Shown piece by piece: positions 7,318-13,755 of a DNA stretch of 16,417 nt. Source of the DNA: CALHVX01 sp964640725 (GTDB taxonomy: Bacteria; Pseudomonadota; Gammaproteobacteria; Pseudomonadales; Azotimanducaceae). Under the pieces are notes generated by a model. It was given only the letters and a program-made list of their open reading frames with translations. It did no database searches and was not told the origin of the DNA. The stretch spans positions 1-16,417 of the forward strand of contig CAZXIJ010000053.1 of assembly GCA_964640725.1 (NCBI GenBank), read 5' to 3'. Within the stretch, counting starts at the first letter, position 1. Every line of letters starts with the position of its first letter. The position numbers and the translations under genes were made by a program.

Positions 7318-7338
7318 CGCCTCTGCCTGCCAGAGGCG
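7318..7338 (-). promoter_or_regulatory. Hairpin enclosing the def ribosome binding site
   Basis: A perfect inverted repeat with 8-base arms (CGCCTCTG and CAGAGGCG) and a 5-base loop lies two bases upstream of the first def ATG. On the minus-strand RNA the second arm contains AGAGG, the only good Shine-Dalgarno for def. No T-run follows, so it does not look like a terminator. It may limit translation of def unless opened, for example by ribosomes arriving from fau (inference). Confidence 0.5.
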
Positions 7339-7354
7339 ATCTTAGCGCAGCCGG

Positions 7355-7972
7355 TCAGGGGAAGTGGACGAGCCCCTGCTCCGTCAGCACGGCGTTCAGC
7401 GGAACGTCCCAGTCTGCTCTGGGCAGCGGCGCTTCAGCTCGCTGCGCACTGTGCGCGAGCCCGAGCAGGAGCGGCCGTCGCTCCGCAGCCAGGGGCCCAA
7501 GGAGCCGATCGTAAAAGCCGCCCCCCATGCCCAGCCGGGTGCCGGCGGCGTCGAAGGCCACCAGCGGCATGACCATGATCGCAAGCGCTGCGGGCTGCAC
7601 CGGCGGGCTGCTCGCGGGCGGTACGGGAATGTTGTAGCGGCCGGGCTCGAGCGCCTCGCCAGCGCGGTGCGCGCGAAACTGCAGCTGTCCGGCCGGGTCA
7701 ATCCAGGGCAGGGCGACGACGCGGCCGGTGCTGTGCAGTTGCTCGCGCAGCGGCCCCGTATCGATCTCGCCGTCCTGGGCAACAAACAGTGCCACGGCAC
7801 CGGTACCTGCGCTGAGCACGGATTCGGCCCGCCAGTGTTTGGCCACGGCAAGGCCGTGCGCGATCTGCTGTTGTTCGGTCAGCTGGCGCCGGGCACGACG
7901 AAAGTGCTGCCGCAGGCGTGCTCGGCGATCTTGTGTCGGGTCCGGCGGATCTGGCGGTTCAGCGGCTGGCAT
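7355..7972 (-). CDS. fau: 5-formyltetrahydrofolate cyclo-ligase (YgfA/Fau)
   Basis: Converts 5-formyltetrahydrofolate to 5,10-methenyltetrahydrofolate using ATP, recycling a dead-end folate that inhibits serine hydroxymethyltransferase and related enzymes. The 205-residue product ends with the family signature PLVAFDAAGTRLGMGGGFYD (136-155), where the glycine-rich loop binds phosphate. A basic N-terminal stretch (DRRARLRQHFRRARRQL, 15-31) matches the usual R/K-rich first helix. The ATG at 7970-7972 is chosen; a TTG start at 8035 would add 21 residues and begin only about 10 bases after the 6S RNA end. Position directly downstream of 6S RNA is conserved with E. coli, where ssrS and this gene are co-transcribed, so it is probably expressed from the ssrS promoter. 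def lies 39 bases downstream on the same strand. Confidence 0.93.
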   Translation of the reverse strand: MPAAEPPDPPDPTQDRRARLRQHFRRARRQLTEQQQIAHGLAVAKHWRAESVLSAGTGAVALFVAQDGEIDTGPLREQLHSTGRVVALPWIDPAGQLQFRAHRAGEALEPGRYNIPVPPASSPPVQPAALAIMVMPLVAFDAAGTRLGMGGGFYDRLLGPLAAERRPLLLGLAHSAQRAEAPLPRADWDVPLNAVLTEQGLVHFP

Positions 7973-7991
7973 GGCGTGCCTGGCATGAAAG

Positions 7992-8013
7992 TTCCGCGCG
8001 CGGCGGCGCGGAA
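7992..8013 (-). terminator. GC-rich hairpin between 6S RNA and fau, possible attenuator
   Basis: Arms TTCCGCGC and GCGCGGAA form a perfect 8-base stem around a 6-base loop, about 33 bases after the predicted end of 6S RNA and 19 bases before the fau ATG. On the minus-strand RNA the stem is followed by CUUUC, a poor T-run, so it may be only a partial terminator that lets some transcripts continue into fau, or a barrier that protects the 6S 3' end during trimming. Confidence 0.4.
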
Positions 8014-8045
8014 GGTCGCGCACAGAAATGCGCAAATCGAAGAGT

Positions 8046-8225
8046 GCTCCCGGAGATGCCGCTGATGGTTGGCCCTGAACCGTTACGGTTCAAGGCGGGA
8101 ACCTCGGCTTTCCATCAGGCTTCCCAACCGCAAGCGGCCGGGCGAGCGCACCAGGAAAGCATTTGATTCCCTAGGGTATCTCTAACGGCTCAAGGACGAC
8201 ACCAACTGGCGAGCATCCCAGGAAC
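8046..8225 (-). ncRNA. ssrS: 6S RNA
   Basis: Small RNA of about 180 nt (E. coli 184) that mimics an open promoter and binds housekeeping RNA polymerase in stationary phase. It is found from position, between zapA and fau on the same strand, and from sequence. The 3' part GCGGCATCTC is identical to E. coli 6S, and just before it a hairpin with arms TGAACCG and CGGTTCA (plus 8076-8092) matches the TTGAACC/GGTTCAA hairpin of E. coli 6S. The ends pair in a closing stem: GGGATGC (8219-8213) with GCATCTC (8059-8053), then after one mismatch TTCC (8224-8221) with GGGA (8051-8048). The ends are therefore estimates good to a few bases. A TATACT -10 box sits seven bases upstream. Confidence 0.93.
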
Positions 8226-8231
8226 AGGGCA

Positions 8232-8237
8232 AGTATA
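8232..8237 (-). promoter_or_regulatory. -10 box of the 6S RNA promoter
   Basis: TATACT on the minus strand (5 of 6 matches to TATAAT) ends six bases before the predicted 5' end of 6S RNA, the right distance for a start at about 8225. No strong -35 box is visible 16-18 bases upstream; the DNA there is GC-rich. Confidence 0.65.
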
Positions 8238-8300
8238 GCGAAAAGATCGCTCCCGCCACCCCTTGACAGCGATAACTGCGAAGGCGTTTGGATCTTTCGG

Positions 8301-8334
8301 AAAAAGGGCGTCGGACCGCTGGCAAACAGCGCGG
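8301..8334 (-). terminator. Weak terminator-like sequence downstream of zapA
   Basis: Just after the zapA stop, arms CGCTG and CAGCG (plus 8317-8321 and 8327-8331), extendable by a bulged pair, form a short stem. On the minus strand CCCTTTTT follows, but about 10 bases after the stem. The spacing is poor for an intrinsic terminator, so zapA transcription may partly read into ssrS. The rest of the interval 8235-8341 contains only the ssrS promoter. Confidence 0.25.
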
Positions 8335-8341
8335 CTTTCCT

Positions 8342-8659
8342 TTAAAGGCTGAGCTGCTTCTGCTCGGCCAGCACCGCGTCGACCTGGGCGGTGAGCCTGC
8401 CGATGCCGGTGTTCAGCGCGGCATTCGAGGTGCCGGCGGTTTGCTTCTGGTTGAGCATTTCGTTGGCAATGTTCAATGCGGCCATCACAGCGATCCGGTC
8501 GGCGCCCAGCACTTTGCCAGAGCCGCGGATCGCAGCCATTTGATCATGCAGATAACGAGCGGAAGTGCGCAGGGCCTCGACTTCTTCGGCCGGGCAGGCG
8601 ACCTGATAATCCTTGTCGAGGATAGTGACGGTGATCGTTGTGCTGTCGCTCTCGCTCAT
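8342..8659 (-). CDS. zapA: Cell division protein ZapA
   Basis: Z-ring-associated protein that bundles FtsZ filaments at midcell. The 105-residue length is typical. The N-terminal globular part begins with TITVTILDKDYQVACPAEEV (about 8-27), the usual ZapA start, with a conserved arginine-containing helix after it (LRTSARYLHDQMAAIR). The C-terminal half (about 50-105, with AALNIANEML and LTAQVDAVLAEQKQL) should form the long coiled coil used for dimers and tetramers. The ATG overlaps the stop of the upstream coiled-coil gene by four bases (ATGA), pointing to translational coupling. Location upstream of 6S RNA matches many gammaproteobacteria. Confidence 0.95.
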   Translation of the reverse strand: MSESDSTTITVTILDKDYQVACPAEEVEALRTSARYLHDQMAAIRGSGKVLGADRIAVMAALNIANEMLNQKQTAGTSNAALNTGIGRLTAQVDAVLAEQKQLSL

Positions 8660-8886
8660 GCGTCCTGCTCCAGGGCCTTGAGGCGGGTGATCATGGATTC
8701 TACGCGGCTCTTGGCCAGCTCGTTCTTCTCGATAAGCTTGGCGCGCTCAGAAGACCAGTTGCGCTGCTGGGCCCGCAGTGCCCGATTTTCGCGGGCCAGG
8801 GTGCTGGTCAGCTCGAGCAGCTCCTGTACCTTCGCTTCCAGCTCTTGCCAGTCGGCAAGCGGCTCGGCGTTCGTGGGTTGGCTCAT
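8656..8886 (-). CDS. Short coiled-coil protein of the TIGR02449 type, ZapB-like
   Basis: A 76-residue protein that is almost all coiled coil from residue 14 on: LEAKVQELLELTSTLAREN, then RALRAQQRNWSSERAKLIEK, then ELAKSRVESMITRLKALEQ. The leucine spacing and charged residues between them fit a leucine zipper. Small proteins like this sit directly before zapA in Pseudomonas and relatives and are thought to be ZapB-like partners of the Z ring; the role here is inferred from shape and from the four-base overlap with zapA. The ATG at 8884-8886 is the start that leaves a normal-length product. A much longer in-frame extension upstream (to 9372) overlaps ygfB and is not believable. Divergent from ygfB, with a 124-base gap holding both promoters. 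Confidence 0.85.
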   Translation of the reverse strand: MSQPTNAEPLADWQELEAKVQELLELTSTLARENRALRAQQRNWSSERAKLIEKNELAKSRVESMITRLKALEQDA

Positions 8887-8964
8887 GGTGGGGCGGACTT
8901 CTGCAGGCGGCCGATAAGTGTGCGCTGAATTTCTGGGCATGTGAAGTCCCGCTCCCGGGCCAGG

Positions 8965-8973
8965 TGCTAGAGT
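8965..8973 (+). promoter_or_regulatory. Putative extended -10 promoter of ygfB
   Basis: TGCTAGAGT fits an extended -10 (TG, one base, then TAGAGT with 4 of 6 matches to TATAAT) about 37 bases before the ygfB start. No convincing -35 box is seen at the normal spacing, which extended -10 promoters tolerate. On the minus strand TTCACA (plus 8940-8945) could be a -35 for the zapB-like gene, but its -10 is unclear. Confidence 0.4.
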
Positions 8974-9010
8974 ACGCCCCCTGATCTGGACCGCGAGAGC
9001 GCAACGCACG

Positions 9011-9580
9011 GTGAGCGAACTCAAGTATCTGTCGGCGGAAACACGCCGCTCCATCTCGGCTGCGGAACTGCACGGCGCCGTTTGCGGGGTCGCTGTGAGC
9101 GGCCCGGAAACCGCCAGCGCGCTCTCCGTGATCGCGCTGCTGGGCGAAGATGCCCTGGCAGACCAGGATGCCGTGGCGGCATTCATGAACCAGGCCGTGG
9201 CGGAGCTGACCGCCGACGACCTGACCTTCGATCTCCTGCTGGCGGACATCGATGACGTCGGCGATGACGGCGAGTTGGATCTCGATGCGCTGCCCGAAGC
9301 CCTCTCGGAATGGTGCGCCGCCTTTGTGGCCGGCCTCGTCGCGGGCCTGCCGGCGCCGCCCGAGGGTGCCAAGGCGAACGATCAGTGGGACGCGCTGCAG
9401 CGCCTGGGCCCCGAGGCCCAGGAGGTGGTCTCAGATCTCCTGGCGATCGCCGAGCTTGAGCACGAATCCGAAAATCTGGATGAACAAGAGCGCGAAGCAG
9501 CGCTGACCGAGCTGTCGGAGTACGTCCGCGTGGCGGTGCTGCTGCTGCTGGCCCCGGGAGCGGAACCCGCGGATGCCTAG
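9011..9580 (+). CDS. ygfB: UPF0149 family protein YgfB
   Basis: A 189-residue acidic, alanine- and leucine-rich helical protein of the UPF0149/YgfB family. Its beginning (AAELHGAVCGVAVSG, about 17-31) and WCAAFVAGL (about 101-109) are typical of the family, as are the C-terminal helices ending in YVRVAVLLLL. In Pseudomonas aeruginosa YgfB acts on gene regulation by countering the antiterminator AlpA and so affects beta-lactam resistance; the general biochemical role is unknown. It starts at a GTG, which is the only start giving the conserved N terminus; upstream purines (GAGAG, about 12 bases away) make a poor ribosome site. Its last eight bases overlap the start of pepP, so the two are probably translated together. 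Confidence 0.92.
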   Translation: MSELKYLSAETRRSISAAELHGAVCGVAVSGPETASALSVIALLGEDALADQDAVAAFMNQAVAELTADDLTFDLLLADIDDVGDDGELDLDALPEALSEWCAAFVAGLVAGLPAPPEGAKANDQWDALQRLGPEAQEVVSDLLAIAELEHESENLDEQEREAALTELSEYVRVAVLLLLAPGAEPADA

Positions 9581-10922
9581 ACTGCGCGGGGCGGAATTTG
9601 CCCGCCGGCGGTCGCGGCTCATGGCAATGATGGAGCCCGGCAGCATCGCCGTGCTGCCCGGCGCGCGGCTCAAGACCCGCAACCGGGACGTGGAGTATCC
9701 GTTTCGCCAGGACAGCGACTTTTACTACCTGACCGGCTTTACCGAGCCGGACGCGCTGCTCGTGCTGCAGCCGGGCCGGGCCCATGGCGAGGTGGTGCTG
9801 TTCTGTGCCGAGCGCGACCCGGACTACGAGCGCTGGAACGGCGAGCGCATTGGCCCCGAACGGGCGCAGGAACTGCTTGGCGTGGACGATGCGTTCCCCA
9901 ACACCGACATCAGCGACATTCTTCCGGGCATGCTGGAAGGCCGCGACCGGATCTACGCGACCGTCGGCGAGCGCCCGAGCTTCGATCGCACCATGCTGAG
10001 CTGGATCAAGGGCATTCGGGACCGGGAGGCTGGCGGCGCAATTCCCCCGGGCGAGATCGTCGCGCTCAAGCACCTGCTGCATGAGCTGCGCCTGTTCAAG
10101 TCTGCCGGCGAGATGAAGCTGATGCGGGAAGCGGCTCGCATTACCGCCAATGCCCATCGGCGAGCCATGCGCCGCTGCCGGCCCGGCATGACGGAAACCC
10201 AGCTCGAAGCCGAGCTGCAGTACGAGTTCATGCGCGGCGACGCGCGGTCACCGGCCTATTCCAGCATCGTTGGCGGCGGCAGCAATGCCTGCGTCATGCA
10301 CTACGTGCGCAACGACGCCAAGCTGCGGGCCCGGGATCTGGTGCTGATCGATGCCGGCTGCGAGTACCAGTATTACGCTGCGGACGTGACCCGCACCTTT
10401 CCCGTGGGCGGACAGTTCAGCAAGGCACAGCAGGCCATCTACGAGGTTGTGCTGGCGGCCAATCGTGCGGGCATCGATGCCTGCACCACCGATCAGACCT
10501 TTAATGCCCCGCACGAGGCGGCGCTTGCGGTCATGGTGCAGGGTCTGGTCGATCTCAAGCTGCTCGATGGCCACGTGCCGGACATCCTGGGCGATGAGCG
10601 CTACCGGCCGTTCTGCCCGCACAAGGCCAGCCACTGGCTGGGCCTGGACGTGCACGACGTTGGCGACTACCGCTTTGACGACACCTGGCGGTCCTTTGAG
10701 CCGGGCATGGTGCTGACCGTTGAGCCGGGCATCTACATGCCCGATGACGAGACCATGGCGGCGGTACCCGCCCGCTATCGCGGCATCGGTGTGCGGGTCG
10801 AGGACGACGTGCATGTCACCGCCGCTGGGCCGGAAAACCTGACCGCGGCCGCGCCCAAAAGCGTTGCGGAGATCCACAGGCTCATGCGCGGCGCGCGCAG
10901 CAGCCGGTCCCGGGCCGCCTGA
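9573..10922 (+). CDS. pepP: Xaa-Pro aminopeptidase (aminopeptidase P II)
   Basis: Cytosolic metalloenzyme, a dimanganese pita-bread peptidase, that removes an N-terminal residue preceding proline. The 449-residue length matches E. coli PepP (441). The N-terminal domain has the family signature RQDSDFYYLTGFTEPDA (45-61). The metal ligands of the catalytic domain are all visible: Asp260 (LIDAGCEY), Asp271 (AADVTRTFPV), His354 (SHWLGLDVHDVG), Glu384 (TVEPGIY) and Glu410 (RVEDDVHVT). It overlaps ygfB by eight bases, and its stop shares one base with the ATG of the following ubi gene (TGATG), so ygfB, pepP and ubi look like one translationally coupled operon, as in E. coli. Confidence 0.97.
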   Translation: MPRLRGAEFARRRSRLMAMMEPGSIAVLPGARLKTRNRDVEYPFRQDSDFYYLTGFTEPDALLVLQPGRAHGEVVLFCAERDPDYERWNGERIGPERAQELLGVDDAFPNTDISDILPGMLEGRDRIYATVGERPSFDRTMLSWIKGIRDREAGGAIPPGEIVALKHLLHELRLFKSAGEMKLMREAARITANAHRRAMRRCRPGMTETQLEAELQYEFMRGDARSPAYSSIVGGGSNACVMHYVRNDAKLRARDLVLIDAGCEYQYYAADVTRTFPVGGQFSKAQQAIYEVVLAANRAGIDACTTDQTFNAPHEAALAVMVQGLVDLKLLDGHVPDILGDERYRPFCPHKASHWLGLDVHDVGDYRFDDTWRSFEPGMVLTVEPGIYMPDDETMAAVPARYRGIGVRVEDDVHVTAAGPENLTAAAPKSVAEIHRLMRGARSSRSRAA

Positions 10923-12106
10923 TGGCGCTGCGCGTTGGGGTCGTCGGCTCTGGCGTGGTTGGCGCTGCCGCTGCGCTGCAGGCCGCCCGGCTGGGTGCGC
11001 AGGTGTGGCTCTTTGAGCCTCGCCCGCCTGCTCCCGCCACCGCTCCGCCGCCCGGCCCCGCCGATCTGGCGGCCTGGCCCAATCGCCACGTTGCGCTGTC
11101 TCCGGCTTCGCAGGACTTTCTGGCTGACCTGGGCGTGCCGGCGACGTTTCGCGCCGGGCCTTTCGATCGCATGCAGGTCTGGGAGCAACTTGGGACCGCG
11201 GGCCTGGATTTCAGGGCCCGGGAGGTTGGACAGCAGGCGCTCGCAGCCATGGCCGAGCTGCCGGATCTGGTCGCGGCGTTGTGGTCCAGGGTCTGCGAAA
11301 TCCCGGCGATCCGTCGCGTCGAAGATGCCATCGACGGTATCGATGCGGACGGCGCTCAATGGTGCCTGCGCTACGGCGCCGGCGCGGAGCTTACGGTGGA
11401 CTGGGTGCTGGCAGCAGATGGTGCCCGCTCGGCGGTGCGCGAGCTGACGGGCCAGCACGCCGGCACGCGGGCGACCGGACACAGTGCCCTGGCCACGGTG
11501 GCGCGCACGGAGCAGGGCCACGACAACATCGCCCGGCAGCGCTTTCTGGTCGACGGGCCGTTGGCGCTGCTGCCCACCCGCGAGCCGCAGGTTATCTCCG
11601 TGGTCTGGTCGCAGCCGCCGGACGCCGCGCAGGCACGCCTGGCGCTGCCGGACGACGCGTTCTGCCAGGCGCTCGAAGTCGCCAGCGAGGGGGTTCTCGG
11701 GGCTGTGCAGGCCGTGGGGGTCCGGGGCGCGTTTCCGATCGTCGAGCTGATGGCGGCGGATTTTGCCCCGGCGCCGGGGCTGGCTTTCGTGGGTGACGCG
11801 GCGCATGTGGTGCATCCGCTGGCCGGTCTCGGGGTTAATCTGGGGCTCGAGGACGTGATCGCGCTGCGCCCGGTGCTGAGCTCGGCCCTGGCGCAGGACG
11901 GTCCGGGGGAGCGCGCTGGCTGGCGCAGCTGGCGGCGGCAGCGCCGGGCTCGCAGCGTGCTGGTGCAGCGGTCCCTGACCGGGCTGCAACGGTTCTTCGC
12001 GGCCGATGCACCGCTGGCCAGCTGGGTGCGCAACGTGGGCGTCCGCGCCGTCAATCGCGCCGGCCCCATACGCCGGGCGATCATCCGCGAGGCCATGGGA
12101 CTCTGA
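10922..12106 (+). CDS. UbiH/UbiF/VisC family FAD-dependent ubiquinone hydroxylase
   Basis: A 394-residue flavoprotein monooxygenase of the family that hydroxylates the ring of ubiquinone precursors. It shows the FAD-binding GSGVVGAAAALQAARLG (9-25), the DG motif LAADGARSAVREL (163-175) and the GD motif VGDAAHVVHPL (290-300). The next segment reads AGLGVNLGLEDV, where the family usually has AGQG, so a glutamine is replaced by leucine. In E. coli two such genes (ubiH and ubiI) lie between pepP and gcvT; here there is only one, so its ring position cannot be assigned and it may cover more than one step. GDAAH rather than GNAAQ is more like UbiI and UbiF than E. coli UbiH. Its ATG overlaps the pepP stop by one base; gcvT starts 57 bases after its stop. 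Confidence 0.85.
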   Translation: MALRVGVVGSGVVGAAAALQAARLGAQVWLFEPRPPAPATAPPPGPADLAAWPNRHVALSPASQDFLADLGVPATFRAGPFDRMQVWEQLGTAGLDFRAREVGQQALAAMAELPDLVAALWSRVCEIPAIRRVEDAIDGIDADGAQWCLRYGAGAELTVDWVLAADGARSAVRELTGQHAGTRATGHSALATVARTEQGHDNIARQRFLVDGPLALLPTREPQVISVVWSQPPDAAQARLALPDDAFCQALEVASEGVLGAVQAVGVRGAFPIVELMAADFAPAPGLAFVGDAAHVVHPLAGLGVNLGLEDVIALRPVLSSALAQDGPGERAGWRSWRRQRRARSVLVQRSLTGLQRFFAADAPLASWVRNVGVRAVNRAGPIRRAIIREAMGL

Positions 12107-12132
12107 CCGGCGCGACCAAAGCGCCTTACAAT
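12103..12132 (+). promoter_or_regulatory. Putative promoter of the gcv genes
   Basis: CTGACC (12103-12108, 4 of 6 to TTGACA) and TACAAT (12127-12132, 5 of 6 to TATAAT) are separated by 18 bases, giving a start about 25 bases before the gcvT ATG. The 57-base gap is too short for a tandem glycine riboswitch, and none is seen. The gcv genes may also be read from the ubi operon. Confidence 0.45.
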
Positions 12133-12163
12133 GGCGGGCCCCACTGACTGAGCCCGACCGGCC

Positions 12164-13252
12164 ATGACGGACCCGACCCGGCAAACCCCGCTCTACGACC
12201 AGCACGTGGCCGAAGGCGCGAAGATGGTGCCCTTTGCCGGCTGGCAGATGCCCCTGCATTACGGCTCCCAGCTCAACGAGCATCACGTCGTGCGCCGTGA
12301 CCGCGGCATGTTTGACGTCTCGCACATGACCGTCATCGACGTGACTGGCCCGGACGCCCGGGCGTTCCTGCGCTGGGTCCTGGCCAATGATGTCGATCGC
12401 CTCGCGGCTGCCGGCAAGGCCCAGTACGGCACGCTTCTGAACGAGGCTGGCGGCATCATCGATGACCTGATCACCTATCGTCGGGAGTCAGGGTTTCGCC
12501 TCGTGACCAACGCCGGTACCCGGGATGCCGTGCTGCCCTGGCTGGCGGACTGCCAGGCTCGCTTCGATGGCGCGGTCACCGTTGCAGAGCAGCCAGAGCT
12601 GGCGCTGATCGCCGTGCAGGGCCCGAAGGCGCTGGCCACCCTGGCGAAGGTGCTGCAGATGGACCTCGCAGCGACCTTGTCACCGTTCGAATTTGCCGAG
12701 CGGAACGAGCAGATGATCGCCCGCACCGGGTATACCGGTGAGGACGGCGCGGAAGTCATCCTGCCCGGCGCCCAGGCGCGCGATCTGTGGGCGCAGCTGG
12801 CCGCCGCCGGAGTCCTGCCCATCGGCCTGGGGGCCCGGGATACCTTGCGCCTGGAAGCCGGGCTGAACCTTTACGGCCAGGACATGACCGTCGACACCAC
12901 ACCGCTGGTGTCCAATTTGGCCTGGACGGTGCCCTTGAAGGACGAGTCCCGGGATTTCCTGGGCCGGAACGCACTGCTGGCGCAAAAAGCCGCCGGCGTG
13001 CCCAGCAAGCTGGTGGGCCTGGTGCTCGAGGGTCGCGGCGTCCTGCGCCATGGTTATCCGGTGCTGACCAGCGCCGGTGAAGGGGTCATTACCAGCGGTA
13101 TCTTTTCGCCGACGCTTGGGTACAGTATCGCCCTTGCCCGGGTCCCCCGCGCTGCCACTGGCGACGCGGAGGTGGTGATTCGCAGCAAGCACCACCCGGT
13201 TTCCCTAACGCGCCCGCCCTTCGTAAAAGGTGGCGAGCGAGCCTGGTCCTAG
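12164..13252 (+). CDS. gcvT: Glycine cleavage system T protein (aminomethyltransferase)
   Basis: Moves the aminomethyl group from lipoylated H protein to tetrahydrofolate, releasing ammonia and forming 5,10-methylenetetrahydrofolate. The 362-residue product matches E. coli GcvT (364) along its length: TPLYDQHVAEGAKMVPFAGW (8-27), then MPLHYGSQ and FDVSHM, IIDDLITY with the conserved Asp pair at 100-101, TGYTGEDG, GLGARDTLRLEAGLNLYGQD and, near the end, GIFSPTLGYSIALARVP. The ATG at 12164 is the first plausible start and fits the family N terminus. It is the first of four gcv genes; gcvH begins 36 bases downstream. Confidence 0.97.
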   Translation: MTDPTRQTPLYDQHVAEGAKMVPFAGWQMPLHYGSQLNEHHVVRRDRGMFDVSHMTVIDVTGPDARAFLRWVLANDVDRLAAAGKAQYGTLLNEAGGIIDDLITYRRESGFRLVTNAGTRDAVLPWLADCQARFDGAVTVAEQPELALIAVQGPKALATLAKVLQMDLAATLSPFEFAERNEQMIARTGYTGEDGAEVILPGAQARDLWAQLAAAGVLPIGLGARDTLRLEAGLNLYGQDMTVDTTPLVSNLAWTVPLKDESRDFLGRNALLAQKAAGVPSKLVGLVLEGRGVLRHGYPVLTSAGEGVITSGIFSPTLGYSIALARVPRAATGDAEVVIRSKHHPVSLTRPPFVKGGERAWS

Positions 13253-13288
13253 CGAGCACGCAGGCGCCAGCACTGCGACGGAGTATTC

Positions 13289-13684
13289 ATGAGCGAGATC
13301 CCCAGCGAGTACCGCTATGCCAGCACCCATGAGTGGGCGCGCCTTGAAGAAGACGGCACTGTCACCGTCGGGATTACCGATCACGCGCAGAACGCCCTCG
13401 GCGACGTGGTGTTCGTGGAGCTGCCGGAACAAGGCCAGCAGGTGACCAGCGGCTCCGAAGCGGGCGTGGTGGAATCGGTCAAGGCGGCGTCGGACATCTA
13501 CGCGCCCGTGACCGGCACGGTAATCGCCATCAATCCGGCCCTGGACGACGCGCCGGAAACGGTCAACGAAGACGCCTACGGGGATGGCTGGTTCTTCAAG
13601 GTCGAGGTCGATGATGCTTCGGAGCTGGAAGACCTGCTCACGGCCGATGCCTATGGCGAGCAGATCGAGGCCGAAGAGCACTGA
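13289..13684 (+). CDS. gcvH: Glycine cleavage system H protein
   Basis: Lipoyl carrier protein that shuttles the aminomethyl group between the P, T and L proteins. At 131 residues it has normal length. It starts with YRYASTHEWARLEEDGTVTV (8-27), the classical H-protein beginning, followed by GITDHAQNALGDVVFVELP. The lipoylated lysine is Lys65 in VESVKAASDIYAPVTG, and NEDAYGDGWFFKVEV is the usual C-terminal segment. GGAG (13280-13283) lies five bases before the ATG. The L protein (dihydrolipoamide dehydrogenase) is not in the window, as in most bacteria. Confidence 0.98.
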   Translation: MSEIPSEYRYASTHEWARLEEDGTVTVGITDHAQNALGDVVFVELPEQGQQVTSGSEAGVVESVKAASDIYAPVTGTVIAINPALDDAPETVNEDAYGDGWFFKVEVDDASELEDLLTADAYGEQIEAEEH

Positions 13685-13742
13685 TTTCACGGTCGCGGCA
13701 GGCCGGTGTGGGTACCGTGCGCTGCGCAGGCCCCTAACGCTC

Positions 13743-13750
13743 AGGAGGAG
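13743..13750 (+). promoter_or_regulatory. Consensus ribosome binding site of gcvPA
   Basis: AGGAGGAG contains the full AGGAGG core, five bases before the gcvPA GTG start. It is the best Shine-Dalgarno in the window, decides in favour of the GTG start at 13756, and probably offsets the weaker start codon. The 71-base gap after gcvH shows nothing else of note. Confidence 0.8.
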
Positions 13751-13755
13751 TTCGC

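Noticed and set aside
8263..8268. Perfect TTGACA -35 box on the plus strand
   Set aside because: No -10 follows at 16-18 bases and no plus-strand gene starts downstream before ygfB; probably chance in the region upstream of 6S RNA.
8887..9372. In-frame N-terminal extension of the ZapB-like gene by 162 residues
   Set aside because: It would overlap ygfB and the divergent promoter region, has low-complexity serine-rich sequence, and the family is only about 70-80 residues long.
12107..12163. Glycine riboswitch before gcvT
   Set aside because: The gap is only 57 bases, too short for the aptamer, and no conserved pairing is seen.
10775..12325. Long open frame of 516 codons on the minus strand
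   Set aside because: It lies opposite the end of pepP, the whole ubi gene and the start of gcvT, all with clear motifs. Its translation is rich in R, H, G and Q with no recognisable domain, as expected for an antisense frame in GC-rich DNA.
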